Counted from the stretch's first letter, positions 9,002-17,083 are shown. The stretch is 35,980 nt of DNA from Roseateles toxinivorans (GCA_945898095.1 CAMDHE010000042.1:1-35980); one strand, 5' to 3'. Notes: generated by a model not told the origin, from the sequence alone. Translations and numbers: made by a program.

Positions 9002-9003
9002 CC

Positions 9004-10038
9004 ATGCCGATTTCCGATCATGAAGCGCTGACCCGCGTTATCGAACACCGAGAGATTTTCCACGACGAGATGCTGACCGTAATGCATCGCATCATGGCCG
9101 GCGAGATGTCGCCGGTGATGGCCGCAGCGTTGCTGGTTGGTTTGCGCGTCAAGAAGGAAACGATCGGCGAGATCACGGCAGCCGCGCAAGTGATGCGCGA
9201 GTTGTCGACCAAGGTCGCGGTGCCTTATTCGCCGCATTTGGTCGACGTGGTCGGCACCGGTGGTGATGGTGCGCATACCTTCAATATTTCGACTTGTTCG
9301 ATGTTCGTGGCCGCCGCTGCGGGCGCTAAGGTGGCCAAACATGGCAACCGCAGTGTTTCCAGCAAGACCGGCAGCGCTGATGTGCTGGAAGCGCTGGGCG
9401 CTTCGATCTCGTTGAAACCGGAGCAGGTGGCGCTTTGCGTTGAAGCAACCGGTATCGGTTTCATGTTTGCACCCAACCACCATCCGGCGATGAAGAACAT
9501 CGCCCCGGTGCGCAAGGAACTTGGCATCCGTACGATCTTCAATATCCTCGGGCCGCTGACCAACCCGGCCGGGGCCCCGAACATCCTGATGGGCGTGTTC
9601 CACCCCGACCTGGTGGGCATCCAGGTGCGGGTGATGCAGCGGCTTGGCGCCGAACATGCGGTGGTGGTCTATGGCCGCGATGGCATGGACGAGGTCTCGC
9701 TCGGCGCTGCGACCCTGGTTGGCGAGTTGAAGGACGGCGTAGTCAGCGAATATGAGATCCACCCGGAAGACTTCGGCATGGCGATGGTGTCGAACCGCAG
9801 CCTGAAGGTCGAAAGCCCGGCGGAGTCGCGCTCGATGCTGCTCGGCGCACTCGACGATATGGCCGGCCCGGCGCGCGACATTGTCATCCTCAATGCCGGT
9901 GCCACGCTCTATGCGGCCAATCTCGTCGATTCGATCGCAGCCGGCATCGGCAAAGCACGCGAAACCATTGCCAGCGGCGCGGCACGCGCCAAACTCGATC
10001 AATTCCTGGCTTTCAGCCAGGCGCTGGCCAAGACCTGA
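9004..10038 (+). CDS. trpD: Anthranilate phosphoribosyltransferase
   Basis: This 344-residue enzyme joins anthranilate to 5-phosphoribosyl pyrophosphate, the second step of Trp synthesis. Motifs typical of TrpD are [16 protein letters not shown] (PRPP loop), [20 protein letters not shown], the anthranilate-site [20 protein letters not shown], and [26 protein letters not shown] follows in the C-terminal alpha/beta domain. Its ATG lies two bases after the ltaE stop, which points to coupled translation. TrpC follows 14 nt downstream. Length agrees with the family. Confidence 0.97.
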   Translation: MPISDHEALTRVIEHREIFHDEMLTVMHRIMAGEMSPVMAAALLVGLRVKKETIGEITAAAQVMRELSTKVAVPYSPHLVDVVGTGGDGAHTFNISTCSMFVAAAAGAKVAKHGNRSVSSKTGSADVLEALGASISLKPEQVALCVEATGIGFMFAPNHHPAMKNIAPVRKELGIRTIFNILGPLTNPAGAPNILMGVFHPDLVGIQVRVMQRLGAEHAVVVYGRDGMDEVSLGAATLVGELKDGVVSEYEIHPEDFGMAMVSNRSLKVESPAESRSMLLGALDDMAGPARDIVILNAGATLYAANLVDSIAAGIGKARETIASGAARAKLDQFLAFSQALAKT

Positions 10039-10052
10039 AAAAAGAAGCAGCA

Positions 10053-10841
10053 ATGTCCGACATCCTGAAACGCATCGTTGCGGTCAAACATGAAGAACTG
10101 GCGATCGCGCGCCGGCGCCGCTCGCTGAGCAGCCAGCGCGAGGAGGCCGAGTCCAGGCAGGACCAGCGCGGTTTCGCGGCAGGTTTGCGGGCGAAGATCA
10201 CAGCGGGCCACAGCGCGGTGATCGCCGAGGTCAAGAAGGCCAGCCCGAGCAAGGGTGTGCTGCGCGAAGATTTCCGGCCGGCTGCAATTGCCGAAAGTTA
10301 CTGGAAGCATGGTGCGGCCTGCCTGAGCGTGCTGACCGATGAGCAGTTCTTCCAGGGCAATATGGTCTATCTGCAGCAGGCCCGCGCGGCCTGTCCGCTG
10401 CCGGTGCTGCGCAAGGACTTCATGGTCGATGAGTATCAGGTCTTCGAAGCCGGTGCGATGGGGGCGGATTGCATCCTGCTGATCGCATCCTGCCTGGATG
10501 ACCAGCAGATGGCTGATCTGGAAGCGGTGGCGCGAAGCCTCAAGCTCGACGTGCTGGTCGAGGTTCATGATGCCGCCGAACTCGACCGTTCGCTGCGCTT
10601 GAAAACGCCGCTTATCGGCATCAACAACCGCAATTTGCGCACCTTTGAAGTCTCGCTGGATACAACGCTGGCCTTGCTCAAACAGCTGCCTGCTGACAGG
10701 CTGCTGGTCACCGAGTCGGGTATCCGGGTTGCCGCCGATGTGCAGAAGATGCGCGCTGCCGGTGTCAATGCTTTCCTGGTCGGCGAGGCCTTCATGCGCG
10801 AGCCTGATCCAGGCATAGCGCTGGCGGCCTTGTTTGCCTGA
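10053..10841 (+). CDS. trpC: Indole-3-glycerol phosphate synthase
   Basis: This 262-residue single-domain TIM barrel converts 1-(2-carboxyphenylamino)-1-deoxyribulose 5-phosphate to indole-3-glycerol phosphate. [18 protein letters not shown] carries the catalytic lysine region, followed by [29 protein letters not shown] (second catalytic lysine), [20 protein letters not shown] and TESGI for phosphate binding. There is no fused TrpF domain. The remaining pathway genes (trpF, trpB, trpA) are not in this window, as is usual in betaproteobacteria. The preceding bases (AAAAGAAG before the ATG) give a modest ribosome-binding site. Confidence 0.97.
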   Translation: MSDILKRIVAVKHEELAIARRRRSLSSQREEAESRQDQRGFAAGLRAKITAGHSAVIAEVKKASPSKGVLREDFRPAAIAESYWKHGAACLSVLTDEQFFQGNMVYLQQARAACPLPVLRKDFMVDEYQVFEAGAMGADCILLIASCLDDQQMADLEAVARSLKLDVLVEVHDAAELDRSLRLKTPLIGINNRNLRTFEVSLDTTLALLKQLPADRLLVTESGIRVAADVQKMRAAGVNAFLVGEAFMREPDPGIALAALFA

Positions 10842-10866
10842 TTCGACTTGCATTTTGCCGGTCGAT

Positions 10867-11526
10867 ATGGGCTGGCAAGCTATCGTTGACGCCTGGTGTG
10901 CCAGCGATTCCGGCCGCAGTTTGTTTGAGCATTTGGCCCGGCGCCGGGCAGCGAATGTAGTCATTTACCCGCCCGATCCCTTGCTGGCGCTGCGGCTGAC
11001 GCCCTTGAGTCAGACCCGCGTGGTGATCCTCGGTCAGGACCCCTATCACGGGCCGGGCCAAGCTGAAGGGCTGGCCTTTTCGGTGCCGGCTGGCGTCAAG
11101 CCGCCGCCGAGTCTGCGCAATATCTTCAAGGAGCTGCAGCGCGACTTGGGCCTGCCGCCTCCTCCAAGCGGCCACTTGGCTGCCTGGGCACAGCGCGGCG
11201 TGCTGCTGCTCAATACCTGTTTGACGGTCGAAGCCGGTGCGCCGGCCAGCCATGCCAAGCTGGGTTGGCAGCGACTGACCGATGCCTTGATCCAGGCTGC
11301 AGCGAGCGATCCCAAGCCAAAGGTTTTCATGCTGTGGGGCCTGCATGCCCAGGCCAAGGCCAGCCTGATCGAGGCCGCCGGGCCGCAGCATCTGCTGCTG
11401 CAGGCCAATCACCCGTCGCCCTTGTCGGCGCTCCGACCGCCGCAGCCCTTCATCGGTTGCGGGCATTTTTCACAGGCGGCGGACTGGCTGAAAAATAGGG
11501 GGAGCGACATCGACTGGGCCTTGTGA
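10867..11526 (+). CDS. ung: Uracil-DNA glycosylase, family 1
   Basis: This enzyme removes uracil from DNA and starts base-excision repair. Family 1 motifs are complete: the water-activating GQDPYHGPGQ with its catalytic Asp, AFSVPAG, LLLNTCLTVEAG for uracil recognition, and the HPSPLSA minor-groove intercalation loop with its conserved His. I chose ATG 10867, which gives 219 residues and lines up with the start of Ung homology (tryptophan near the N-terminus). A TTG at 10834, overlapping the end of trpC, would add 11 residues with no clear homology. No strong Shine-Dalgarno supports either. The gene follows trpC closely and may be read through from the trp operon. Confidence 0.95.
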   Translation: MGWQAIVDAWCASDSGRSLFEHLARRRAANVVIYPPDPLLALRLTPLSQTRVVILGQDPYHGPGQAEGLAFSVPAGVKPPPSLRNIFKELQRDLGLPPPPSGHLAAWAQRGVLLLNTCLTVEAGAPASHAKLGWQRLTDALIQAAASDPKPKVFMLWGLHAQAKASLIEAAGPQHLLLQANHPSPLSALRPPQPFIGCGHFSQAADWLKNRGSDIDWAL

Positions 11527-11528
11527 CC

Positions 11529-11565
11529 TTGACGATGGGGGTAATTTGGTATTAAACTGGTATTA
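11529..11565 (+). promoter_or_regulatory. Candidate nag operon promoter with overlapping TGGTATT direct repeat (GntR/NagR operator)
   Basis: A TTGACG at 11529-11534 is followed by TATTAA (11550-11555, 15-nt spacer) or TAAACT (11553-11558, 18-nt spacer), a plausible sigma-70 promoter. Lying over the -10 are two direct copies of TGGTATTA at 11547-11554 and 11558-11565. They are offset by 11 bp, about one helical turn, with four bases between the TGGTATT units. A repressor bound here would block RNA polymerase. The obvious candidate is the GntR protein encoded by the second gene of the operon. The repeat is seen directly; the regulator assignment is inference. Confidence 0.6.
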
Positions 11566-11567
11566 GC

Positions 11568-12497
11568 ATGTTGCCGACCTACCTTTACCCTTCAGTCAAT
11601 GGCGCCGGCCTGAATCTGGCTGATCTGCGCTACTTTCTGGGAGTTGATGGTGGCGGTACCGGCACAAGGGTCAGGTTGACCGATGCTCAAGGCGTCTTGC
11701 TCGGTCAGGGCGCAGCCGGGCCTTCGGCCTTGGGTCAGGGCATCGAACAAGCCTGGCGACATATCCAGCAAGCCGTGCTGGCTGCGGCGAGGCAGGCCGG
11801 TCTGGACTCCATCGAGCCGGCGCAATGCGCGATCGGACTGGGGCTCTCCGGCGTCAGCGTGAAAACTCAAGCGCAGGCTTTTTTGGCGCAGCAGCCTGGT
11901 TATCTGGCCTTGGCCCTGGATGGCGATGGTTACACCAGTTTGCTGGGCGCGCATGGTGGACAGCCCGGCGCGGTGGTCGCGGTCGGCACCGGTTCGGTCG
12001 GCGAAGCATTACGTCGTGATGGCAGCCGTGTCTGCAGCAGCGGCTGGGGCTGGATCTGTGGCGATGAAGGCAGCGGCGCTTGGCTTGGCTTGCAGGCCAT
12101 GCGGCAGGCGCAGCAGGGACTCGATGGCCGCGCAGAAGTCGGTGCTTTGGCGCGGGCTGTCTGGGCTGCAGCCGGGGCCGATCGGCAGCGGCTGCTGGCC
12201 TTTTGTGCCAGCGCCGGCCAGCAGGGATTTGCTGCCTTGGCGCCGCTGGTTTTTGCGCATGCCGACGCCGATCCTGTGGCTGAAGCCTTGCTTGCCACAG
12301 CAGGTCAGGAACTGGAGCGGCTTGCCAACTCGCTTGATCCAGCCGGTGATCTGCCCTTGTCGCTGTCCGGCAGCATCGCCTTGCGACTCGCCCCCCGGCT
12401 TTCGAGCCGCCTGCTGGCGCGTTGCACCGAACCCCAAGGTGATTCAGCGGCCGGTGCCTTGTTGCTGATCCGCCAAGCCATCCAGGGGTGCTTGTGA
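11568..12497 (+). CDS. BadF/BadG/BcrA/BcrD-family amino-sugar kinase (GlcNAc or glucosamine kinase)
   Basis: This protein, up to 309 residues, belongs to the ASKHA ATPase fold. The phosphate-1 loop is FLGVDGGGTGTRVRL (about residues 23-37), the phosphate-2 region is AVVAVGTGSVGEAL, and the connecting segments are GWGWICGDEGSGAWLG and LSLSGSIA. Family members phosphorylate N-acetylglucosamine, glucosamine or N-acetylmuramic acid. As the first gene of a cluster with nagA, nagB-II and nagZ, GlcNAc kinase is most likely. The start is doubtful: ATG 11568 adds ~20 residues before the conserved core, has no Shine-Dalgarno, and lies at the predicted transcription start, so either a leaderless message or a later start is possible. 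Its last codon and stop overlap the GntR start (GTGA). Confidence 0.88.
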   Translation: MLPTYLYPSVNGAGLNLADLRYFLGVDGGGTGTRVRLTDAQGVLLGQGAAGPSALGQGIEQAWRHIQQAVLAAARQAGLDSIEPAQCAIGLGLSGVSVKTQAQAFLAQQPGYLALALDGDGYTSLLGAHGGQPGAVVAVGTGSVGEALRRDGSRVCSSGWGWICGDEGSGAWLGLQAMRQAQQGLDGRAEVGALARAVWAAAGADRQRLLAFCASAGQQGFAALAPLVFAHADADPVAEALLATAGQELERLANSLDPAGDLPLSLSGSIALRLAPRLSSRLLARCTEPQGDSAAGALLLIRQAIQGCL

Positions 12498-13231
12498 GCG
12501 AGCAGTTTCAATTCAAGGCTGATCCGCTCGCCGCCTCGCCGCTATATCTGCAACTCGCGCAGCAGCTTGCCCAGGCGATCCGCACCGGGCAGTACCAGAC
12601 CGACGAGGCCTTGCCGTCTGAGCGACTGCTGGCGGAGACGCTCGACCTGTCGCGCGTCACTGCCCGCAAGGCGATCGACCGGTTGGTCGCGCAGGGGCTG
12701 ATCGTTCGCCGTCGCGGTTCGGGCAATTACATCGCACCGAAACTCGAGCAACCGTTGTCTAGATTGACGAGTTTTTCCGAGGAATTGCAGCAGCGCGGTT
12801 TCAAGCCGGGTTCGCGCTGGTTGACGCGCGCGCTGACGCCAGCCACACAAGACGAACAGTTGTCGCTCGGGCTGGGCAAGGGTGCGCAAGTCGCCCGGCT
12901 TGAGCGGCTGCGCCTGGCCGATGCGGTGGTGATGGCCTACGAGGTGTCGGTCTTGCCCGCTTCGACCTTGCCGGCGCCGCAGGCGGTCGAGGCCTCGCTG
13001 TACGGCTATCTGGCCTTGACCGGTCTGGCGCCGCAGCGCGCGCTGCAGCATATCCGCGCACTCAATGCCGATGCCAAGCTGGCCGGCTTGCTCGAGGTGC
13101 CGCTCGGCCAGGCAGTCTTGTTCATCACGCGGGTCGGCTATCTGAGTTCCGGGCAGGCGATCGAGCTGACCCATTCCTATTGCCGCAGTGACTATTACGA
13201 CTTTGTCGCCGAGATGCGACGCGAGGGCTGA
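12494..13231 (+). CDS. GntR-family transcriptional regulator of the nag cluster (HutC/NagR type)
   Basis: This 245-residue regulator has an N-terminal winged helix (about residues 10-80; LPSERLLAETLDLSRVTARK with the recognition helix, then GLIVRRRGSGNYIA for the wing). A C-terminal UTRA-type effector domain covers about 90-240, ending in the typical IELTHSYCRSDYYDFVAEM. HutC-subfamily members beside nag genes respond to GlcNAc-6-P or GlcN-6-P and usually repress, so it probably controls this operon through the TGGTATT repeat at 11547-11565. I chose GTG 12494 because it overlaps the upstream TGA and AGGGG lies at 12484-12488. GTG 12488, two codons earlier, would bury that site. nagA begins two bases after its stop. 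Confidence 0.9.
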   Translation: MSEQFQFKADPLAASPLYLQLAQQLAQAIRTGQYQTDEALPSERLLAETLDLSRVTARKAIDRLVAQGLIVRRRGSGNYIAPKLEQPLSRLTSFSEELQQRGFKPGSRWLTRALTPATQDEQLSLGLGKGAQVARLERLRLADAVVMAYEVSVLPASTLPAPQAVEASLYGYLALTGLAPQRALQHIRALNADAKLAGLLEVPLGQAVLFITRVGYLSSGQAIELTHSYCRSDYYDFVAEMRREG

Positions 13232-13233
13232 GT

Positions 13234-14358
13234 TTGAAATCTCGAATTGAAGGCTTTGTCCTGACGCCGCAGGGCTTCATGCGTGGCCACCTCGAGCATC
13301 GTGGCGGCCGCATTACCGACATCGTCGGCGTCCTGGTCAGCGAGAGCGAGTTGCGCCATGAGGAATCGGCGCTGCCCTTGTTGCTGCCCGGTTTTGTCGA
13401 TCTGCATGTGCATGGCGGCGGCGGCTTTGACATGATGGAAGGCGGCGATGCAGTTCAGCAGATCGCCCGCCTGCATGCGCGCCATGGCACAACCGCGATG
13501 CTGGCCACGACCATGACCGCGCCGCTGGCAGAAATCAAGCAGGCGCTGGCTGCCTTGGCGCCGGCCTGTCTTGCACGCAAGCCGCAAGCTGCGCGCCTGC
13601 TCGGGGTTCATCTTGAAGGCCCCTACATCAACCGGGCCAAACTCGGGGCTCAGCCCGATTTCGCCCGAACCGCCAGCCTGGAAGAAATCCTCGCCCTGCA
13701 TGCATTGGCGCCGATCAAGCTGATCACCTTGGCGCCTGAGCTGCCCGGCAATCTGGCGCTGATCAGTGAATTGCGCAATGCCGGCTTCCAGGTGCAGATC
13801 GGCCATACCCAGGGCAGCTATGAAGACGGCGTGGCGGCGTTGGCCAGCGGCGCCGGCAGCTTCACCCATTTGTTCAACGCGATGACGCCGCTGCATCACC
13901 GCGAGCCCGGCATGGTCGGCGCCGCGCTGGCTCATGCGCGTTATGCCGAGCTGATTCCTGACCTGCTGCATGTGCATGAGGGTGCGATCAGGGTGGCGCT
14001 GCGGGCGATTCCCTGCTTGTATTGCGTCACCGATTCAACCTCAGCAGCCGGCATGCCCGACGGCCAGTACAAGCTTGGTCGGCATCAGGTGACCAAATGC
14101 CTGGGCGGCGTGCGTTTGCCCGACGGCACGCTGGCTGGCAGCAGTTTGACGATGGATCAGGCCTTGCGCAATCTGGTGGGACTGGGGCTGGAAATCGCCG
14201 ATGCGTCGCTGCGCGTCTCGACTTATGCAGCTGATTACATGGGTTTGAGCGAACGCGGCCGTCTGGTCGCAGGTGCTTGGGCAGATCTGGTGGTACTGGA
14301 CCGTCAACTGCAGTTGCAGCGCGTGTTCGTCGAAGGAGAAGAGATTGACCTTGCCTAG
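13234..14358 (+). CDS. nagA: N-acetylglucosamine-6-phosphate deacetylase
   Basis: This 374-residue amidohydrolase converts GlcNAc-6-P to glucosamine-6-P and acetate. Metal and catalytic residues are visible: the HxH of DLHVHGGGG (His58, His60), Glu128 in GVHLEGPYINR, His191 in IGHTQGSY, His212 in THLFNAMTPLHHREPG, and the general acid/base Asp267 in VTDSTSAAGMPDG. The start is a TTG at 13234, set by AGGG at 13224-13227 six bases upstream. The GntR stop is two bases before, and no ATG precedes the conserved N-terminus. The end overlaps the start of nagB-II by 14 nt. Length and motifs are normal for NagA. Confidence 0.96.
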   Translation: MKSRIEGFVLTPQGFMRGHLEHRGGRITDIVGVLVSESELRHEESALPLLLPGFVDLHVHGGGGFDMMEGGDAVQQIARLHARHGTTAMLATTMTAPLAEIKQALAALAPACLARKPQAARLLGVHLEGPYINRAKLGAQPDFARTASLEEILALHALAPIKLITLAPELPGNLALISELRNAGFQVQIGHTQGSYEDGVAALASGAGSFTHLFNAMTPLHHREPGMVGAALAHARYAELIPDLLHVHEGAIRVALRAIPCLYCVTDSTSAAGMPDGQYKLGRHQVTKCLGGVRLPDGTLAGSSLTMDQALRNLVGLGLEIADASLRVSTYAADYMGLSERGRLVAGAWADLVVLDRQLQLQRVFVEGEEIDLA

Positions 14359-15376
14359 CTCAAGAATGCTCGAAGAGTGCCTGGCCGCACCGGCTGCGGT
14401 GGCCAGACAACTGGCGTCTGATGGCGCCGCTTACGCGGCACTCGGTGCCGATCTGCGCCAGCACCCACCGGCCGGCTTGCTGACCGTCGCGCGCGGCAGC
14501 TCCGACCATGCGGCCCAGTACATGGCTTATTTGGTGATGGCTCGGCTGGGTCGGTTGGTGACTTCGCTGCCGATGTCGCTGGTGACGCTGTATCAGAGCC
14601 GGATCGACTGCGAGGGCCTGGTTTCACTGGCTTTTTCGCAGTCGGGCCAGAGCCCTGACCTGGTGGCGCCGATAAAGTTCTTCCGCGCCGGCGGCGCCCG
14701 CACGGTCGCTTTCGTCAATGCCGACGCCTCGCCGTTGGCCGATGCCGCCGGTTATGTTTTCCCGCTGCATGCCGGCCCGGAGCTCAGCGTTGCTGCGACC
14801 AAGAGTTATATCGCCCAGTTGGTGGCGGGTGCGCGGGTAGTGGCGGCCTGGTCTGGGGATGACGATTTGCAGGCTGCGCTGCAGCAACTGCCGACTGCGC
14901 TTGAACAGGCGGCTGCTCAGCGTTGGGATATCGCGGTCGAGGTACTTAAGAACGTTGACCGCCTTTTCGTGATCGGCCGCGGCCTCGGACTGCCGATCGC
15001 GATGGAGGCAGCTTTGAAGTTCAAGGAAACCTGTGGCATTCAGGCGGAGGCATTTTCGGGCGCCGAAGTCAAACATGGCCCGATGGCGCTGGTCGAAGAG
15101 GGCTATCCGATGTTGCTGTTTGCGCCGCGCGGACCGGCGCAGGCGGGTCTGCTGGCTTTGGCTGATGAAATGCGCGGCCGCGGTGCTCGCGTGCTGCTGG
15201 CCGCGCCGCTGGGCACGCCCGGTACCGAGTTGCCTTTGAGTTGCACCGGCAATGAAGACCTCGATCCGATCGCCATCGTGCAGAGCTTTTATCCGATGGT
15301 CGAAGCGCTGGCCAGGGCGCGTGGTTTGAATCCGGACCAGCCACGGCATCTGGCCAAAGTCACCAAAACCAATTGA
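14345..15376 (+). CDS. SIS-domain glucosamine-6-phosphate deaminase, NagB-II type
   Basis: This 343-residue protein has two sugar-isomerase (SIS) domains and resembles the isomerase half of GlmS without the glutaminase domain. Visible elements are TVARGSSDHAAQYMAYL, LAFSQSGQSPDLVAPIKFF (phosphosugar loop) and VAATKSYIAQL in the first SIS, and VIGRGLGLPIAMEAALKFKE plus GAEVKHGPMALVEEG in the second. Next to nagA it most likely replaces classical NagB, turning glucosamine-6-P into fructose-6-P and ammonia. TTG 14345 is chosen because AAGGAG (14333-14338) lies six bases upstream. ATG 14366 is possible but unsupported, and the longer in-frame extension runs inside nagA. The overlap with nagA implies coupled translation. 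Confidence 0.9.
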   Translation: MTLPSSRMLEECLAAPAAVARQLASDGAAYAALGADLRQHPPAGLLTVARGSSDHAAQYMAYLVMARLGRLVTSLPMSLVTLYQSRIDCEGLVSLAFSQSGQSPDLVAPIKFFRAGGARTVAFVNADASPLADAAGYVFPLHAGPELSVAATKSYIAQLVAGARVVAAWSGDDDLQAALQQLPTALEQAAAQRWDIAVEVLKNVDRLFVIGRGLGLPIAMEAALKFKETCGIQAEAFSGAEVKHGPMALVEEGYPMLLFAPRGPAQAGLLALADEMRGRGARVLLAAPLGTPGTELPLSCTGNEDLDPIAIVQSFYPMVEALARARGLNPDQPRHLAKVTKTN

Positions 15377-15389
15377 CGGCAGGCAGGAA

Positions 15390-16886
15390 ATGACTGAATT
15401 TCATCCCGGCCAGTTGCTGATGGTCGATATTCCGGGCAAGACGCTGGACAAGGCAACGGCGGAATTCCTGCGGCGCCACCATATCCGCGCGGTCTGCCTG
15501 TTCCGCAAAAATCTCGGCAGCGAAACCGAGATTCGCCAACTGACCGCTGAGCTGCGCGCAGTGATGGGCGAATATGCTCTGATCGCCTTAGATCAGGAAG
15601 GTGGCTCGGTCATCCGTGCTACCAGCCTGCCGCAGGCACCTGCTGCAATGGCTCTCGGCGCAGTCGGCGATGCGCATCTGGCCGAAGAAGTAGGCGCGGC
15701 AGTGGCGCGCGGATTACGCTATCTGGGCATCAACTGGAACTTCGCGCCGGTGCTTGATGTCAACAACAATCCGGCCAATCCGGTCATAGCCGACCGCAGT
15801 TTTGGCGCTGACCCGGCCTTGGTGGAAAGAATGGCACGCGCCTGGATGCGTGGCTCGCTGCACGAAGGCGTGGCTTGCTGTGTGAAGCATTTCCCGGGCC
15901 ATGGCGATACGCATGTCGATTCGCATTTTTCGCTGCCCTGTGTGGACAAGTCGCTGGCCGAACTGGAAGCGCTGGAATTGAAGCCCTTCCGCGCGCTGGC
16001 CCATGGCAGCAAGGGTGACCTGGCGGCGCCGGCGATGATGACAGCACATATCGTCTACCCGCAATTGGACCCCGAACATCCCGCCACTTTGTCGCGCCGC
16101 TTGCTGACCGGCCTGTTGCGCGAAAGCATCGGCTTTCAAGGCGTGGTGATCACTGACGCCTTGATGATGAAGGCCGTGCATGACCGCTACGGCCATGCAG
16201 GGGCGGCTTTGCTGGCGCTGCAGGCCGGTGCCGATATGCCCTTGGCGCAGGGCAGCCAAGCCGAGCAGGCAGCCACATTGGCCGCGATCAAGCTGGCAAT
16301 TCAGGAAGGGCGGCTCAAACTGCTGGATCTGCAGGCCGCGCAACAACGTCTCAACGCGCTTGCTATGGCTTATCCAGCGGAGCCACGGGACTACTCGCCC
16401 GCACAGCGGGCGACAGACGACGCCTTGATGCACAAAGCCTGGGCGGCCAGCCTGAGCGCGATCGGCGGCGCCGAGCCGCCTACGACCTTGCAGCCCTTGC
16501 GCGTCATCACGCAGGGGCAGGTGGCCAGTACCGGCGTCGCCGAAGCCGGGCTGCCGGCGGCCTCAGTAGCCCAATTGTTTGTCGGCTTTGCCGATGTCGA
16601 ATATGTCTTCATTCCCGACCTGAGGCTGCTGGAGGAAAACGATCTGCCCCAGGACAAGCGCCTCAATGTGCTGGTTTCCAATCAGCGTGCCCGCTATGGC
16701 AAAGCCGCTGCGGCAGCGCGGCCTGACCTGCATCTGGCGATCTGGAACCCTTTCCAGGTGCTCGACATCGATGCGCCGGCCGTCATCAGCTGGGGCTATG
16801 CGGACGGGGCCTTGGTCGCGCTCAAGGAATGGCTGGCCGGGCGCATCGAAGCCAAAGCAAGGCCGCCGGTTCGCCTGGGGGGTTGA
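15390..16886 (+). CDS. nagZ: Family 3 beta-N-acetylhexosaminidase, NagZ-like with long C-terminal domain
   Basis: This 498-residue glycoside hydrolase family 3 enzyme should release terminal GlcNAc from muropeptides or chito-oligosaccharides. The TIM barrel covers about 1-335: LIALDQEGGSV, YLGINWNFAPVLDVNNNPANP, DRSFGADP, and KHFPGHGDTHVDSH (residues 166-179) with the NagZ-type loop His acting as general acid/base. The nucleophile is Asp256 in VVITDALMM. A further ~150 residues form an extra C-terminal alpha/beta domain that short proteobacterial NagZ (~340 residues) lacks. No signal peptide is present, so it is predicted cytoplasmic, which fits peptidoglycan recycling more than outside chitin attack. 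AGGAA precedes the ATG, 13 nt after the nagB-II stop. No terminator is seen after it. Confidence 0.9.
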   Translation: MTEFHPGQLLMVDIPGKTLDKATAEFLRRHHIRAVCLFRKNLGSETEIRQLTAELRAVMGEYALIALDQEGGSVIRATSLPQAPAAMALGAVGDAHLAEEVGAAVARGLRYLGINWNFAPVLDVNNNPANPVIADRSFGADPALVERMARAWMRGSLHEGVACCVKHFPGHGDTHVDSHFSLPCVDKSLAELEALELKPFRALAHGSKGDLAAPAMMTAHIVYPQLDPEHPATLSRRLLTGLLRESIGFQGVVITDALMMKAVHDRYGHAGAALLALQAGADMPLAQGSQAEQAATLAAIKLAIQEGRLKLLDLQAAQQRLNALAMAYPAEPRDYSPAQRATDDALMHKAWAASLSAIGGAEPPTTLQPLRVITQGQVASTGVAEAGLPAASVAQLFVGFADVEYVFIPDLRLLEENDLPQDKRLNVLVSNQRARYGKAAAAARPDLHLAIWNPFQVLDIDAPAVISWGYADGALVALKEWLAGRIEAKARPPVRLGG

Positions 16887-16899
16887 TTCGAAAAACGTT

Positions 16900-16927
16900 T
16901 TGCGGGAACTTGCCTACATGCTATAGT
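16900..16927 (+). promoter_or_regulatory. Promoter for the tRNA-tuf operon
   Basis: TTGCGG at 16900-16905 and TATAGT at 16922-16927 are separated by 16 nt, a good sigma-70 promoter. Transcription would start near 16934, about 8 nt before tRNA-Tyr. It is the only clear promoter between nagZ and tRNA-Tyr, so it probably drives tRNA-Tyr, tRNA-Gly, tRNA-Thr and tuf together. Confidence 0.6.
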
Positions 16928-16941
16928 TATCGGCTTGCCTT

Positions 16942-17027
16942 GGAGGGGTGGCCGAGTGGTTAAAGGCAGCAGACTGTAAATCTGCCCGCTAACGCGTACG
17001 CTGGTTCGAATCCAGCCTCCTCCACCA
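16942..17027 (+). tRNA. tRNA-Tyr (GTA)
   Basis: The acceptor arms GGAGGGG and CTCCTCC pair (one G-U), followed by discriminator A and an encoded CCA at 17025-17027. The anticodon GTA is at 16976-16978. The long variable arm is typical of bacterial tRNA-Tyr, and the T arm GCTGG-TTCGAAT-CCAGC is perfect. Confidence 0.97.
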
Positions 17028-17041
17028 AGGTAAAACGTCAA

Positions 17042-17083
17042 CTTGACTCGAGATGCAGGCTGGTCTTGCATCTCGAATTCAAG
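17042..17083 (+). other. Hairpin in the spacer between tRNA-Tyr and tRNA-Gly
   Basis: The arms TCGAGATGCA (17048-17057) and TGCATCTCGA (17067-17076) pair perfectly over 10 bp. The stem extends, after a small internal loop, with CTTGA/TCAAG at 17042-17046 and 17079-17083. It has no T-tract, so it is more likely an RNA-processing structure in the polycistronic tRNA transcript than a terminator. Confidence 0.55.

Noticed and set aside
10834-10866. TTG start giving an 11-residue longer Ung
   Set aside because: The added residues do not resemble Ung N-termini, and ATG 10867 begins at the edge of homology. Not fully excluded.
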